DNA from: an uncultured Roseburia sp.
GTDB lineage: Bacteria; Bacillota; Clostridia; Lachnospirales; Lachnospiraceae
NCBI GenBank assembly: GCA_900539115.1
Contig: UQAQ01000015.1
Span: 1 to 58,116, forward strand
DNA: 58,116 nucleotides
Direction of reading: 5' to 3'
The notes below the pieces were generated by a model that searched no databases, was not told where the DNA came from, and saw nothing but the letters and a program-made list of their open reading frames with translations. The position numbers and the translations under genes are program-made. Of this stretch, positions 27,893 to 36,462 are shown in pieces. Position 1 is the first letter of the stretch, and each line of letters starts with the position of its first letter.

Positions 27893-27921
27893 AGTATATT
27901 CATTTACCATTTTTAAGTTAC
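27893..27921 (-). promoter_or_regulatory. Possible promoter of the LysM gene
   Basis: TATACT (27893-27898) is a good -10; GTAACT (27916-27921) at 17 bases is a poor -35. It lies 33 bases before the ATG, so it is the best candidate in the short divergent region. Confidence 0.4.
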
Positions 27922-27933
27922 TCGCGAATTTTG

Positions 27934-27962
27934 TTTACAAAACGCAAATTTTGTCGTATACT
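27934..27962 (+). promoter_or_regulatory. Promoter of the activase gene
   Basis: Plus strand TTTACA (27934-27939), a 17-base spacer, TATACT (27957-27962). The region around the -35 and spacer contains overlapping dyads (TTTTGTTTACAAAA and ACAAAA/TTTTGT), possible operator sequence. About 90 bases of leader precede the ATG at 28058. Confidence 0.75.
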
Positions 27963-28057
27963 ATAACTCAAAGCGCATTTTTTGTAAAACACATTTAATA
28001 AGTAATAAATCACTTTCATAAAGATAGAGATATACGTTTCACATAATGGAGGTTAGT

Positions 28058-31000
28058 ATGAACAGAGTAGGTATTGATATTGGCTCAACGACAGTCAAGA
28101 TTGCGATTATCGACGAACAAAATAAAATTTTATTTTCTGCATATGAACGTCACTACGCAAATATTCAGGAAACGCTTCGCGGCATCATCGAGCGCGCGTA
28201 TGAGCAGCTCGGCGATCAGGCGATTGCACCGATGATCACCGGTTCCGGCGGATTAACGATCTCCGAACACCTTGACATTCCTTTTGTTCAGGAAGTTGTC
28301 AGCGTGGCAACCGCGTTAAAAGATTTCGCTCCACAGACCGATGTAGCGATCGAACTCGGCGGAGAAGACGCTAAGATCATTTATTTTACCGGAGGAATCG
28401 AACAGCGAATGAATGGAATCTGTGCCGGCGGTACCGGTTCTTTCATCGACCAGATGGCAACGTTGTTAAAAACCGATGCTGCCGGGCTCAATGAATATGC
28501 CAAAGATTACCAGGCAATCTATCCGATTGCTTCCCGTTGTGGTGTATTTGCCAAAACGGACATTCAGCCGCTGATCAACGAAGGTGCCTCCAAACCGGAC
28601 CTTGCCGCTTCCATTTTTCAGGCGGTAGTCAACCAGACGATCAGTGGACTTGCCTGCGGTAAACCAATCCGCGGAAATGTTGCTTTCTTAGGGGGACCGC
28701 TTCATTTTCTTACGGAATTAAAAGCCGCATTCATCCGCACTCTTGAGCTGACCGACGATGCGATCATTGCACCGGAACATTCTCATCTTTTTGCCGCAAG
28801 TGGTGCCGCGATGAATTCAAAAGGCGAAGGCGAGACAACATTAAAACAATTATTGGACAAATTGAGCAGCAAGATTCATATGGAATTTGAAGTAACCCGT
28901 ATGGAACCATTGTTTGCTTCGGAAAAAGAATACGGAGACTTTACGGCACGCCACAACAATCACGCCGTGAAAAAGGGAAATCTTGCCGATTACGAAGGAA
29001 ATGTCTTCCTCGGGATCGATGCCGGTTCCACGACGACCAAAGTCGCTCTCGTCGGAGAAGACGGATCGCTTTTGTATTCCTTCTATGACAACAACAACGG
29101 AAGTCCGTTGAAAACGACGATCAAGGCCGTGAAGGAAATTTACGAACTTCTTCCGGACAGCGCGACGATCGTCCGCTCCTGCTCTACCGGTTACGGTGAA
29201 GCATTGATCAAATCTGCCCTGATGTTGGACGAGGGAGAAGTCGAGACGGTATCCCATTATTATGCCGCTTCTTTCTTCGAGCCAAATGTAGACTGTATCC
29301 TCGACATCGGTGGACAGGATATGAAATGTATTAAGATTAAAAATCACTCGGTTGACAGTGTGCAGTTAAATGAAGCCTGCTCTTCCGGTTGTGGTTCTTT
29401 TATCGAGACCTTTGCCCGTTCCTTGAATTACGGGGTCAAAGATTTTGCAAAGCTGGCATTATTTGCCGAAAACCCGATCGACCTCGGTTCGCGTTGTACG
29501 GTATTTATGAACTCGAAGGTAAAACAGGCGCAGAAAGAAGGGGCTACGGTAGCCGACATTTCCGCCGGTCTTGCTATTTCCGTTATTAAAAATGCATTGC
29601 TGAAAGTAATCAAATTGACGGATCCGAAAGACCTCGGAACCAATGTCGTCGTGCAGGGAGGAACCTTCTACAACGATGCAGTTCTTCGCAGTTTTGAACG
29701 TGTCTCTGGCTGTCAGGCAGTGCGCCCGGACATCGCCGGTATCATGGGTGCTTTTGGTGCTGCCCTGATTGCACGGGAACATTACGAAGAAGGAATGCCT
29801 ACGACCATGCTTCCTTTAGAGGATATCATTGCTTTGAAATTTGAAAGTTCGATGTCCCGTTGTAAAGGATGTACAAACCAGTGCCGCCTTACGATCAACA
29901 AATTTACCGGCGGCCGCCAGTTTATCTCCGGAAACCGCTGTGAACGTGGTCTTGGAATTGCCAAAAAGAAAAAAGATGTTCCAAACTTATTTGAATATAA
30001 AAACAAACGATTATTCGACCATTACAAACCATTGACTGCGGACAAAGCATACCGTGGCAAGGTCGGTATTCCTCGTGTTTTGAATATGTACGAGGATTAC
30101 CCATTCTGGTTTACGTTCTTTACGGAACTTGGTTACGAAGTCGTTCTTTCGCCAAAATCCAGCCGGAAGATTTATTCTCTGGGTATCGAATCCATCCCAA
30201 GTGAGTCCGAATGTTACCCGGCAAAACTGGCACACGGTCATGTCATGTGGCTGATCCATCAGGGACTGGATTACATCTTCTACCCTTGTGTGCCTTATGA
30301 GCGCTGTGAATTTGAAGGTGCCGGCAATCATTACAATTGTCCGATTGTTACCTCTTACGGCGAAAACATTAAAAACAACGTCGAAGAGCTCACTGGTTCT
30401 GACATTATTTTCCAGAACCCATTTCTTTCTTTTGAAAACGAAAAGATTCTTACCGACGAATTAGTAAAAGTGATTTCAAAAGAAAACGGCATCGCGGAGT
30501 CCGAAATCCGTCATGCTGCCCACACCGCCTTTGAAGAATTAACAGAAACAAGAGAAGATATCAAACATAAAGGGGAAGAAGTCCTGAAATGGATGAAAGA
30601 CAATGGCAAACATGGTATTGTCCTTGCCGGCCGTCCGTATCACATCGATCCGGAGATCAACCACGGAATTCCGGAATTGATCACTTCTTACGATATCGCT
30701 GTTCTTTCCGAGGACAGTGTATCACATCTGGAGCCGATCAACCGCCCTACGATCGCGATGGATCAATGGATGTATCATTCCCGTCTGTATGCGGCTGCAA
30801 CCTTTGTCCGCACACAGGATAACCTGGATATGATTCAGTTAAATTCCTTCGGTTGTGGTCTGGATGCGGTAACGACCGATCAGGTCAATGATATCTTGAC
30901 TGGTTCCAACAAAATCTGTACCGTCCTTAAGATTGACGAAGTAAATAACTTGGGGGCTGCCAGAATCCGTATCCGTTCGCTGATTTCTGCTGTAAAAGAC

Positions 31001-32272
31001 CGGGAACGAAAAGGCGTAAAAGCAGAGGTAAAAGACGCAGCCTACCACCGCGTCATCTTTACGGAGGAAATGCGTAAAAACTATACCATCCTCGCACCAC
31101 AGATGTCACCGATTCATTTTGACATGGTCATTCCGGCACTTGCTGCTGCCGGCTATAACATTGTTCCTCTTCCAACCGGAGAAGACGAACTGGATTACGG
31201 TCTCAAATATGTCAATAACGATGCCTGTTATCCTTCTCTTCTTGTCGTCGGACAGTTTATGAAAGCTCTGCTTTCCGGCAAATATGACCTTGACCGCACC
31301 GCGATCATCATCACTCAGACCGGTGGCGGATGCCGTGCGACAAACTATATCGGATTTATCCGCCGTGCACTGCGAAAAGCCGGCATGGAACAGGTACCTG
31401 TTATCTCATTGAGCGCCGGTATAGAGAAGAATCCGGGATTCAAGGTCAACTACCGCCTCCTCAATGGTGCCATTCAAGCTTTGGTATATGGCGATTTGTT
31501 TATGCGTGTTGTTTACAAAACCCGTCCTTACGAAAAAGTGCCGGGTTCGGTCAATGCCCTCCATGAAAAATGGAAACAGATCTGTATCGAAGCGGTAAAA
31601 CATCCGAAACGTTCAGAATTCCACAAAAACATTCGTGGAATCATTAAAGATTTCGATACCATCGAACTTCGTGATGGTGTAAAAAAACCAAAAGTCGGTA
31701 TCGTCGGCGAGATTTTGGTTAAATATCTGCCGGCCGCCAACAACTATATCGTTAATCTGCTGGAAGAAGAAGGCGCTGAAGCTGTATGTCCGGACATGCT
31801 GGACTTTTTCATGTACAGTGCTTACAATAACATTTTTAAAGCAGAACACCTTGGCAAACCATCTTCTACGAAACTGCTTTCCAAAGCCGCCATCTGGTTT
31901 ATGGAACGTTATCGTAAGGTAATGCGTCAGGCGCTCGAAGAAAGTAACCGTTTTGAACCACCGGCAAATATCTATCAATTGGCAGATTATGCCGCACCAT
32001 TCGTATCTGCCGGCAACCAGACCGGCGAAGGCTGGTTCCTTACCGGCGAAATGATTGAGCTGATTCACAGCGGTGTACCAAACATCGTTTGCACGCAGCC
32101 GTTTGGCTGTCTGCCAAACCATGTCGTTGGAAAAGGTGTGATCAAACAGCTCCGCTCCGCCTTCCCAGATGCCAACATCGTAGCCGTTGACTACGACCCC
32201 GGTGCCAGCGAAGTAAATCAGTTAAATCGAATCAAACTGATGTTAGCGACAGCAAACGAGAATATGAAGTAA
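28058..32272 (+). CDS. Acyl-CoA dehydratase activase-related protein, two ASKHA domains plus DUF2229
   Basis: A 1404-residue protein. Two BcrAD/BadFG/HgdC-type ATPase domains lie in tandem (about 1-265 starting VGIDIGSTTVK, and about 318-590 starting LGIDAGSTTTK). Each keeps Cys positions expected to bridge a [4Fe-4S] cluster (CAGGTGSF and SRCGVF; CSSGCGSF and SRCTVF). A Cys-rich link (CKGCTNQC, about 602-609) follows, then a DUF2229 region and an HgdB-like C-terminal half. HgdC-type proteins hydrolyse ATP to reduce 2-hydroxyacyl-CoA dehydratases; here activator and dehydratase-like parts are fused. No dehydratase genes are adjacent, so the substrate is unknown. ATG 28058 is preferred over 28046 because GGAGG overlaps the latter. 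Confidence 0.88.
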   Translation: MNRVGIDIGSTTVKIAIIDEQNKILFSAYERHYANIQETLRGIIERAYEQLGDQAIAPMITGSGGLTISEHLDIPFVQEVVSVATALKDFAPQTDVAIELGGEDAKIIYFTGGIEQRMNGICAGGTGSFIDQMATLLKTDAAGLNEYAKDYQAIYPIASRCGVFAKTDIQPLINEGASKPDLAASIFQAVVNQTISGLACGKPIRGNVAFLGGPLHFLTELKAAFIRTLELTDDAIIAPEHSHLFAASGAAMNSKGEGETTLKQLLDKLSSKIHMEFEVTRMEPLFASEKEYGDFTARHNNHAVKKGNLADYEGNVFLGIDAGSTTTKVALVGEDGSLLYSFYDNNNGSPLKTTIKAVKEIYELLPDSATIVRSCSTGYGEALIKSALMLDEGEVETVSHYYAASFFEPNVDCILDIGGQDMKCIKIKNHSVDSVQLNEACSSGCGSFIETFARSLNYGVKDFAKLALFAENPIDLGSRCTVFMNSKVKQAQKEGATVADISAGLAISVIKNALLKVIKLTDPKDLGTNVVVQGGTFYNDAVLRSFERVSGCQAVRPDIAGIMGAFGAALIAREHYEEGMPTTMLPLEDIIALKFESSMSRCKGCTNQCRLTINKFTGGRQFISGNRCERGLGIAKKKKDVPNLFEYKNKRLFDHYKPLTADKAYRGKVGIPRVLNMYEDYPFWFTFFTELGYEVVLSPKSSRKIYSLGIESIPSESECYPAKLAHGHVMWLIHQGLDYIFYPCVPYERCEFEGAGNHYNCPIVTSYGENIKNNVEELTGSDIIFQNPFLSFENEKILTDELVKVISKENGIAESEIRHAAHTAFEELTETREDIKHKGEEVLKWMKDNGKHGIVLAGRPYHIDPEINHGIPELITSYDIAVLSEDSVSHLEPINRPTIAMDQWMYHSRLYAAATFVRTQDNLDMIQLNSFGCGLDAVTTDQVNDILTGSNKICTVLKIDEVNNLGAARIRIRSLISAVKDRERKGVKAEVKDAAYHRVIFTEEMRKNYTILAPQMSPIHFDMVIPALAAAGYNIVPLPTGEDELDYGLKYVNNDACYPSLLVVGQFMKALLSGKYDLDRTAIIITQTGGGCRATNYIGFIRRALRKAGMEQVPVISLSAGIEKNPGFKVNYRLLNGAIQALVYGDLFMRVVYKTRPYEKVPGSVNALHEKWKQICIEAVKHPKRSEFHKNIRGIIKDFDTIELRDGVKKPKVGIVGEILVKYLPAANNYIVNLLEEEGAEAVCPDMLDFFMYSAYNNIFKAEHLGKPSSTKLLSKAAIWFMERYRKVMRQALEESNRFEPPANIYQLADYAAPFVSAGNQTGEGWFLTGEMIELIHSGVPNIVCTQPFGCLPNHVVGKGVIKQLRSAFPDANIVAVDYDPGASEVNQLNRIKLMLATANENMK

Positions 32273-32277
32273 AAGTT

Positions 32278-32351
32278 CACCCCACTAGCATTTCTCCGCG
32301 AGACGAATATGCGCAAGCGCATATAGTCTCGCCAGAAATGCTAGTGGGGTG
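32278..32351. repeat. Perfect long hairpin with conserved palindromic apex (copy 1)
   Basis: An 18-bp perfect stem (32278-32295 with 334-351; CACCCCACTAGCATTTCT and its complement), a 7-bp stem (GCGAGAC/GTCTCGC), and an 8-bp apex stem ATATGCGC-AA-GCGCATAT (32307-32324), 33 bp in all. It starts six bases after the activase stop. No T tract follows on the plus strand, so it does not look like a standard intrinsic terminator, though it may stabilise or end that mRNA. The apex recurs in the next hairpin. Confidence 0.85.
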
Positions 32352-32396
32352 TTATAAGTTAAAGGTTAGGGTACTATAATGGGAACTTCAAATAAA

Positions 32397-32470
32397 AAAG
32401 CCCCATATATTTCTATGGAACCTATATGCGCCTGCGCATATTCGGTGAACCTGGAAATATATGGGACTTT
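32397..32470 (-). terminator. leuA terminator carrying the same palindromic apex (copy 2)
   Basis: Minus strand hairpin: AAAG and a 12-bp stem CCCATATATTTC/GAAATATATGGG (32402-32413 with 454-465), inner ACC/GGT, and the apex ATATGCGC-CT-GCGCATAT (32424-32441). It is followed on the minus strand by six T, so it fits an intrinsic terminator 13 bases after the leuA stop. The 23-base apex differs by one base from copy 1 when read in reverse complement, while the outer stems are unrelated. Confidence 0.8.
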
Positions 32471-32482
32471 GAGTTCTTAACC

Positions 32483-34174
32483 TTACTCTTTCACTGCTTC
32501 TTTTGCAATAAAACGGTTTACAGCACTAAACAGTGCGCGGATGGAAGCACGTGTGATATTGGAACTGATTCCGACACCATGGGTCACAATTCCGCGGCTC
32601 TCGTCCATCAAATGGATGTACGCTGCTGCCTGGGCATTGGATCCCATCTGCAATGCGTGCTCGGTGTAATCCAGCACCTTGATCGGCATATCCAGCTCTG
32701 CCTGCAGTCCGCGCTGTACTGCATCAATCGGACCATTTCCGTAAGCTTCGATCGTTTTTTCGTTTCCTTCAAAAGTATAAGTCAGATAAATCTTCGTGTC
32801 AAATCCACTCTCCGGCATTTCTTCACCGAGGTCTTCTACTTTCAATCGGCGGAAGTGATATGGTTCTTTGCGGTCGATATAATGTGCCTTAAATTCTGAC
32901 ATAATCTGATCCGGTGCCACTTCACCCTGCTTTTCCGAAATTTTCTGGATTACATCCGCAAATTCTTTGTGCATGCTCTTTGGAAGCTTGAACCCAAAGT
33001 AGGTATCCATAACAAAGGCCACGCCGCCCTTTCCGGACTGGCTGTTGATACGGACGATTGGTTCGTACTCTCTTCCCAGATCACTTGGATCAATTGGAAG
33101 ATAGGGAACTTCCCAATGCTCACTATTACGCTCATGCATTGCCTGAACCCCTTTGTTGATCGCATCCTGATGAGAACCGGAAAATGCAGTAAATACCAGT
33201 TTACCGGCATATGGATGACGCATATCAATGTCCATTTTATTACATCTCTCGTATACATCGATGATCTCATTTACATTTTCAATCTCCAGTTCCGGATTGA
33301 TTCCCTGGGAGAACATATTATAAGCAATATTTAAAACATCCACGTTTCCGGTACGTTCACCATTTCCAAACAACGTTCCCTCCACACGGTCAGCTCCGGC
33401 AAGCATTGCCAGTTCAGCAGATGCCACCGCTGTACCACGGTCGTTGTGTGGGTGAATACTTAAGATAACACGCTCACGGTCTGTGAAGTGTGTTGACATC
33501 CATTCAATCTGATCAGCATAGACATTTGGTGTATTCATCTCCACCGTAGATGGCAGGTTGATGATCACCTTTTTGTCTTTGGAAGCACCCCATTCATCCA
33601 GGACTGCCTCACACACTTCCAATGCATACGGAAGTTCCGTTCCGGTAAAACTCTCCGGAGAATACTCTAAGATTACTTCTCCATCGTAATCTTTCATATA
33701 TTTTTTAACCATCTTGGTTCCATCAATCGCAATCTGTTTTACTTCATCCTGTGACATATGGAATACTACATCACGCTGCAATGTCGAAGTCGAATTGTAA
33801 ATGTGCACGATCGCACGTTTGATTCCCTTCAGGGATTCAAATGTCTTTTGAATCAGATGCTCACGGCACTGTGTCAGAACCTGAACCGTCACATCATCCG
33901 GAATCAGATTTCTCTCAACCAATTGCCGCAAAAAATCATATTCAATCTGGGAAGCACTCGGAAATCCAATCTCAATTTCCTTAAATCCCAATTTTACAAG
34001 CAGGTTAAAGAATTCAATTTTCTCTTCTACCACCATTGGCTCGATCAAAGCCTGGTTACCGTCTCTCAAATCCACACTACACCAAACCGGTGCCTTTTCA
34101 ATCTCTTTATTTGGCCAGGTACGCTCTTTAAAGTCTACAACCGGCACTCTTTTATATCGTTTATAGTTTAACAT
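32483..34174 (-). CDS. leuA: 2-isopropylmalate synthase
   Basis: A 563-residue enzyme joining acetyl-CoA and 2-oxoisovalerate, the first step of leucine synthesis. The HMGL-like catalytic barrel shows DLRDGNQAL (metal-binding Asp, about 36-44), EIGFPSASQ and SIHPHNDRG (about 240). The C-terminal part (about 440-563) is the LeuA regulatory dimer domain for leucine feedback. It is the long LeuA subtype found with YKRVPVVDFKERTWPNKEI at the start. Single gene with its own promoter (34219-34246) and terminator; no other leu genes adjoin. Confidence 0.93.
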   Translation of the reverse strand: MLNYKRYKRVPVVDFKERTWPNKEIEKAPVWCSVDLRDGNQALIEPMVVEEKIEFFNLLVKLGFKEIEIGFPSASQIEYDFLRQLVERNLIPDDVTVQVLTQCREHLIQKTFESLKGIKRAIVHIYNSTSTLQRDVVFHMSQDEVKQIAIDGTKMVKKYMKDYDGEVILEYSPESFTGTELPYALEVCEAVLDEWGASKDKKVIINLPSTVEMNTPNVYADQIEWMSTHFTDRERVILSIHPHNDRGTAVASAELAMLAGADRVEGTLFGNGERTGNVDVLNIAYNMFSQGINPELEIENVNEIIDVYERCNKMDIDMRHPYAGKLVFTAFSGSHQDAINKGVQAMHERNSEHWEVPYLPIDPSDLGREYEPIVRINSQSGKGGVAFVMDTYFGFKLPKSMHKEFADVIQKISEKQGEVAPDQIMSEFKAHYIDRKEPYHFRRLKVEDLGEEMPESGFDTKIYLTYTFEGNEKTIEAYGNGPIDAVQRGLQAELDMPIKVLDYTEHALQMGSNAQAAAYIHLMDESRGIVTHGVGISSNITRASIRALFSAVNRFIAKEAVKE

Positions 34175-34218
34175 TTCTTACATCCTCTCTTTTCAAATCA
34201 AATTCTTTCCAATATTTT

Positions 34219-34246
34219 ATTTTACACCAAAATACAGGAAAGTCAA
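34219..34246 (-). promoter_or_regulatory. Promoter of leuA
   Basis: Minus strand TTGACT (34241-34246), 16-base spacer, TAAAAT (34219-34224). It lies 45 bases before the ATG. A short dyad AGTAC/GTACT (34251-34267) is just upstream, over the cdaR stop. The leader is too short for a T-box. Confidence 0.75.
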
Positions 34247-34265
34247 GTCATAGTACATGCACGTA

Positions 34266-35573
34266 CTATTCTGCCGGGGTAGCAGTCGGCTCTTCCGTCG
34301 GTTTCTCCGCGTTATCCTCCGACTGCGTAAGTAGGACTTCTACCCTCACTTTTGATTTAAGTTTGAGATTCTCCGGCAGATCAAACTTCACTTCTACCGT
34401 GTGCTGACCGGCAGCCAGCCCTTTGACATCAATATACGCACCAAGTGTCGTCAATGTCAATTTGCTCAGATCATCTTCGCCTCCCTGCACAGTCACGCTG
34501 TTTCGTTTATTTTCATTTACATACGTAAAATTCAAATTGTTTGGAAGGTTCTTCACATTAATATCCGAATTTACAAAAGAAAACGTACGCTTACCATTTT
34601 TCTCAATCACACAGCGGATCGAAACGGTCGTATTTTCTTCTGTCAGCTTACATCCGGTATTGTAAAGATATTGGGTTAGATCGATCTCCTGCTCAACATC
34701 CGCCTTCGCTCCCTCAACAGAAACCGGAACCTTAATCGATTTCACATTTTCAAGATCTGATTTCTTTCCGGAAATCACTATACTGTCCGGTTTATAATCC
34801 GTCTGTACATGGCGGTATCCCGAAGCCGGTGTACCCGTCGCTTCTACGTAAAGCGGAATGGTCTTCGTCGGAACGACCTCTACTTCCACATGAATCGTAT
34901 CATTGCTGAATGTTACATTAGAAGAATCAATAACTTCTCCTTCACTGTCATATAAAATCGGTGTTACATCTGCCGAAAAATTGCTGTTTTGTCCTTTTAA
35001 TTGAACGACAGCACCGATCGAGTCTACTTTCTTAATCTTGGACTTTCCACCGGAAATCTCTATGATATTAGGCTGTGCCGTAATATCTCCGAGAACATAA
35101 GATTCTGCCAGTTCGCCTTCCGTATCGATCTGGACACGAACCTGCTGGCTCTCCTTTTCTTCCAGTGAAATACGCAGCACCTCATTATTCCAGTCAAGTT
35201 CTACATTTTCCTTCGTTGCTTTATTTAATTTTACCTGAATTCCGGCAGTATTTACCGTGGACAACTTACTCAGATCCGCCGTCGCCGAAAAATCATCATT
35301 TGTCAATTCTTCTACAAAACTGCGTTTTCCCTTCACGACCACATCCACCGTATCGCCATCAACCACTTCATATACCTGGTTTAACGACGTAATGACATTT
35401 TCATTGATCACTTTGACCGGGATGTCTGTAAACGTCTTTGTAATTGTAGGATTGGTGGTATTAATGATCACAAGCCAGACAATAAAAGCCACAACAAGAG
35501 AGATCACTTTCAATCCGAAATTATTCATCACTTTGCTTTTCATCCACTTGCTTTTCATCCACTTGCTTCTCAT
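34266..35573 (-). CDS. cdaR: CdaR/YbbR-domain regulator of diadenylate cyclase
   Basis: A 435-residue protein with a Lys-rich N-terminus, one membrane segment (about 21-40) and a long extracytoplasmic part of four YbbR-type beta domains, typical of CdaR, which binds CdaA and tunes its activity. The start at 35573 has GAAGGGGG nine bases upstream and overlaps the cdaA 3' end by 53 bases. A 15-base tandem repeat in the overlap gives the repeated SKWMK in CdaR and KQVDE in CdaA, and adds several possible in-frame ATG starts (35558, 35543, 35528), so the true start could differ. Confidence 0.85.
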   Translation of the reverse strand: MRSKWMKSKWMKSKVMNNFGLKVISLVVAFIVWLVIINTTNPTITKTFTDIPVKVINENVITSLNQVYEVVDGDTVDVVVKGKRSFVEELTNDDFSATADLSKLSTVNTAGIQVKLNKATKENVELDWNNEVLRISLEEKESQQVRVQIDTEGELAESYVLGDITAQPNIIEISGGKSKIKKVDSIGAVVQLKGQNSNFSADVTPILYDSEGEVIDSSNVTFSNDTIHVEVEVVPTKTIPLYVEATGTPASGYRHVQTDYKPDSIVISGKKSDLENVKSIKVPVSVEGAKADVEQEIDLTQYLYNTGCKLTEENTTVSIRCVIEKNGKRTFSFVNSDINVKNLPNNLNFTYVNENKRNSVTVQGGEDDLSKLTLTTLGAYIDVKGLAAGQHTVEVKFDLPENLKLKSKVRVEVLLTQSEDNAEKPTEEPTATPAE

Positions 35574-36429
35574 GTTTGTCTGCCCCCTTCCACCATTTCT
35601 TTCTGGCATTTTCCGAAGAACGTTTTGACACACGTGCCAACATTTTTGTCAAAGTATCCGCATCCATATTTCGTGTCAATTTTCCATTCATCGCTGTCGA
35701 TACAGCTCCCGTTTCCTCCGACACAATGATTGTGAGAGAGTCTGAAACTTCACTTACACCAAGCCCTGCACGATGTCTGGTCCCCAATTCCTTGCTAAGT
35801 TCCAGATTATCTGACAATGGAAGGTAACACGTAGCGGAAACCACTCGGTTATCACGCAAAATTACAGCTCCATCATGCAATGGAGTATTGTGTTCAAATA
35901 TATTGATCAGAAGCTGGCTGCTGATCTCTGCGTCAATAGGAATACCTGTTCGTTCAAACTCACGACATTGAATCTCCTTTTCTACTACGATCAAAGCTCC
36001 TGTCTTCACCTTTGCCATCTCATAAACTGCTTTTACAATTCCCTGTACACTTCGTTCCGAATAACGCTCTGTCTTTGATTTGCTCTCATCAAATGGACTA
36101 ATAGATGAAAATGATTTTCGCCCAAGCTGTTCCAATGCGTTGCGAAACTCCGGCTGAAAAATAATCACAATTGCGGTAATTCCGATCACCATTGCATTCT
36201 GGAAAATCCATAACAATACATTCATTCCGAGAATTACGGCAATCAGCCATACAATGAACAAAACAACGATACCTTTCATCAGTGCCCAGGCACGAGTATC
36301 CTTGATCCAAATTATGATATGATAAACAGCAAATGCAATGATAAGTATCTCAATAATATCTATTATATTAATTGCGGGCATCGTAAGCCATGCCACATAA
36401 TCTTTAAAAAAACTTCGTATCATTTCCAT
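35521..36429 (-). CDS. cdaA: Diadenylate cyclase
   Basis: A 302-residue membrane enzyme making cyclic di-AMP from two ATP. Three N-terminal membrane segments (about 18-35, 42-62, 66-86) precede a DisA_N-type domain with the DGA motif (DGAVIL, about 176) and the RHR motif (GTRHRAGLG, about 209). The C-terminal tail is low in complexity (KQVDEKQVDE) because of the tandem repeat at 35536-35565. c-di-AMP controls potassium and osmolyte transport and cell-wall homeostasis. It is followed by cdaR in the common cdaAR order. Confidence 0.93.
   Translation of the reverse strand: MEMIRSFFKDYVAWLTMPAINIIDIIEILIIAFAVYHIIIWIKDTRAWALMKGIVVLFIVWLIAVILGMNVLLWIFQNAMVIGITAIVIIFQPEFRNALEQLGRKSFSSISPFDESKSKTERYSERSVQGIVKAVYEMAKVKTGALIVVEKEIQCREFERTGIPIDAEISSQLLINIFEHNTPLHDGAVILRDNRVVSATCYLPLSDNLELSKELGTRHRAGLGVSEVSDSLTIIVSEETGAVSTAMNGKLTRNMDADTLTKMLARVSKRSSENARKKWWKGADKHEKQVDEKQVDEKQSDE
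35536..35565. repeat. 15-base tandem repeat at the cdaA/cdaR overlap
   Basis: Two exact copies of CTTTTCATCCACTTG (35536-35550, 35551-35565) and a partial third (35566-35574). As 15 is a multiple of three, copy number changes would keep both overlapping frames. The repeat lies in the C-terminus of cdaA and the N-terminus of cdaR, and each unit brings an ATG in the cdaR frame. Confidence 0.85.
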
Positions 36430-36462
36430 ACGTACTCATCTCCTGCCTGCCTATTTTTGGCT

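Noticed and set aside
32278..32351. Ordinary intrinsic terminator of the activase gene
   Set aside because: The stem is very strong but is followed by TTATAAG and not by a T tract on the plus strand, so I list it as a palindromic repeat.
34175..34265. T-box or leucine attenuator before leuA
   Set aside because: Only about 90 bases separate leuA from the upstream gene, and a normal promoter fills 34219-34246. No specifier stem or T-box sequence is seen.
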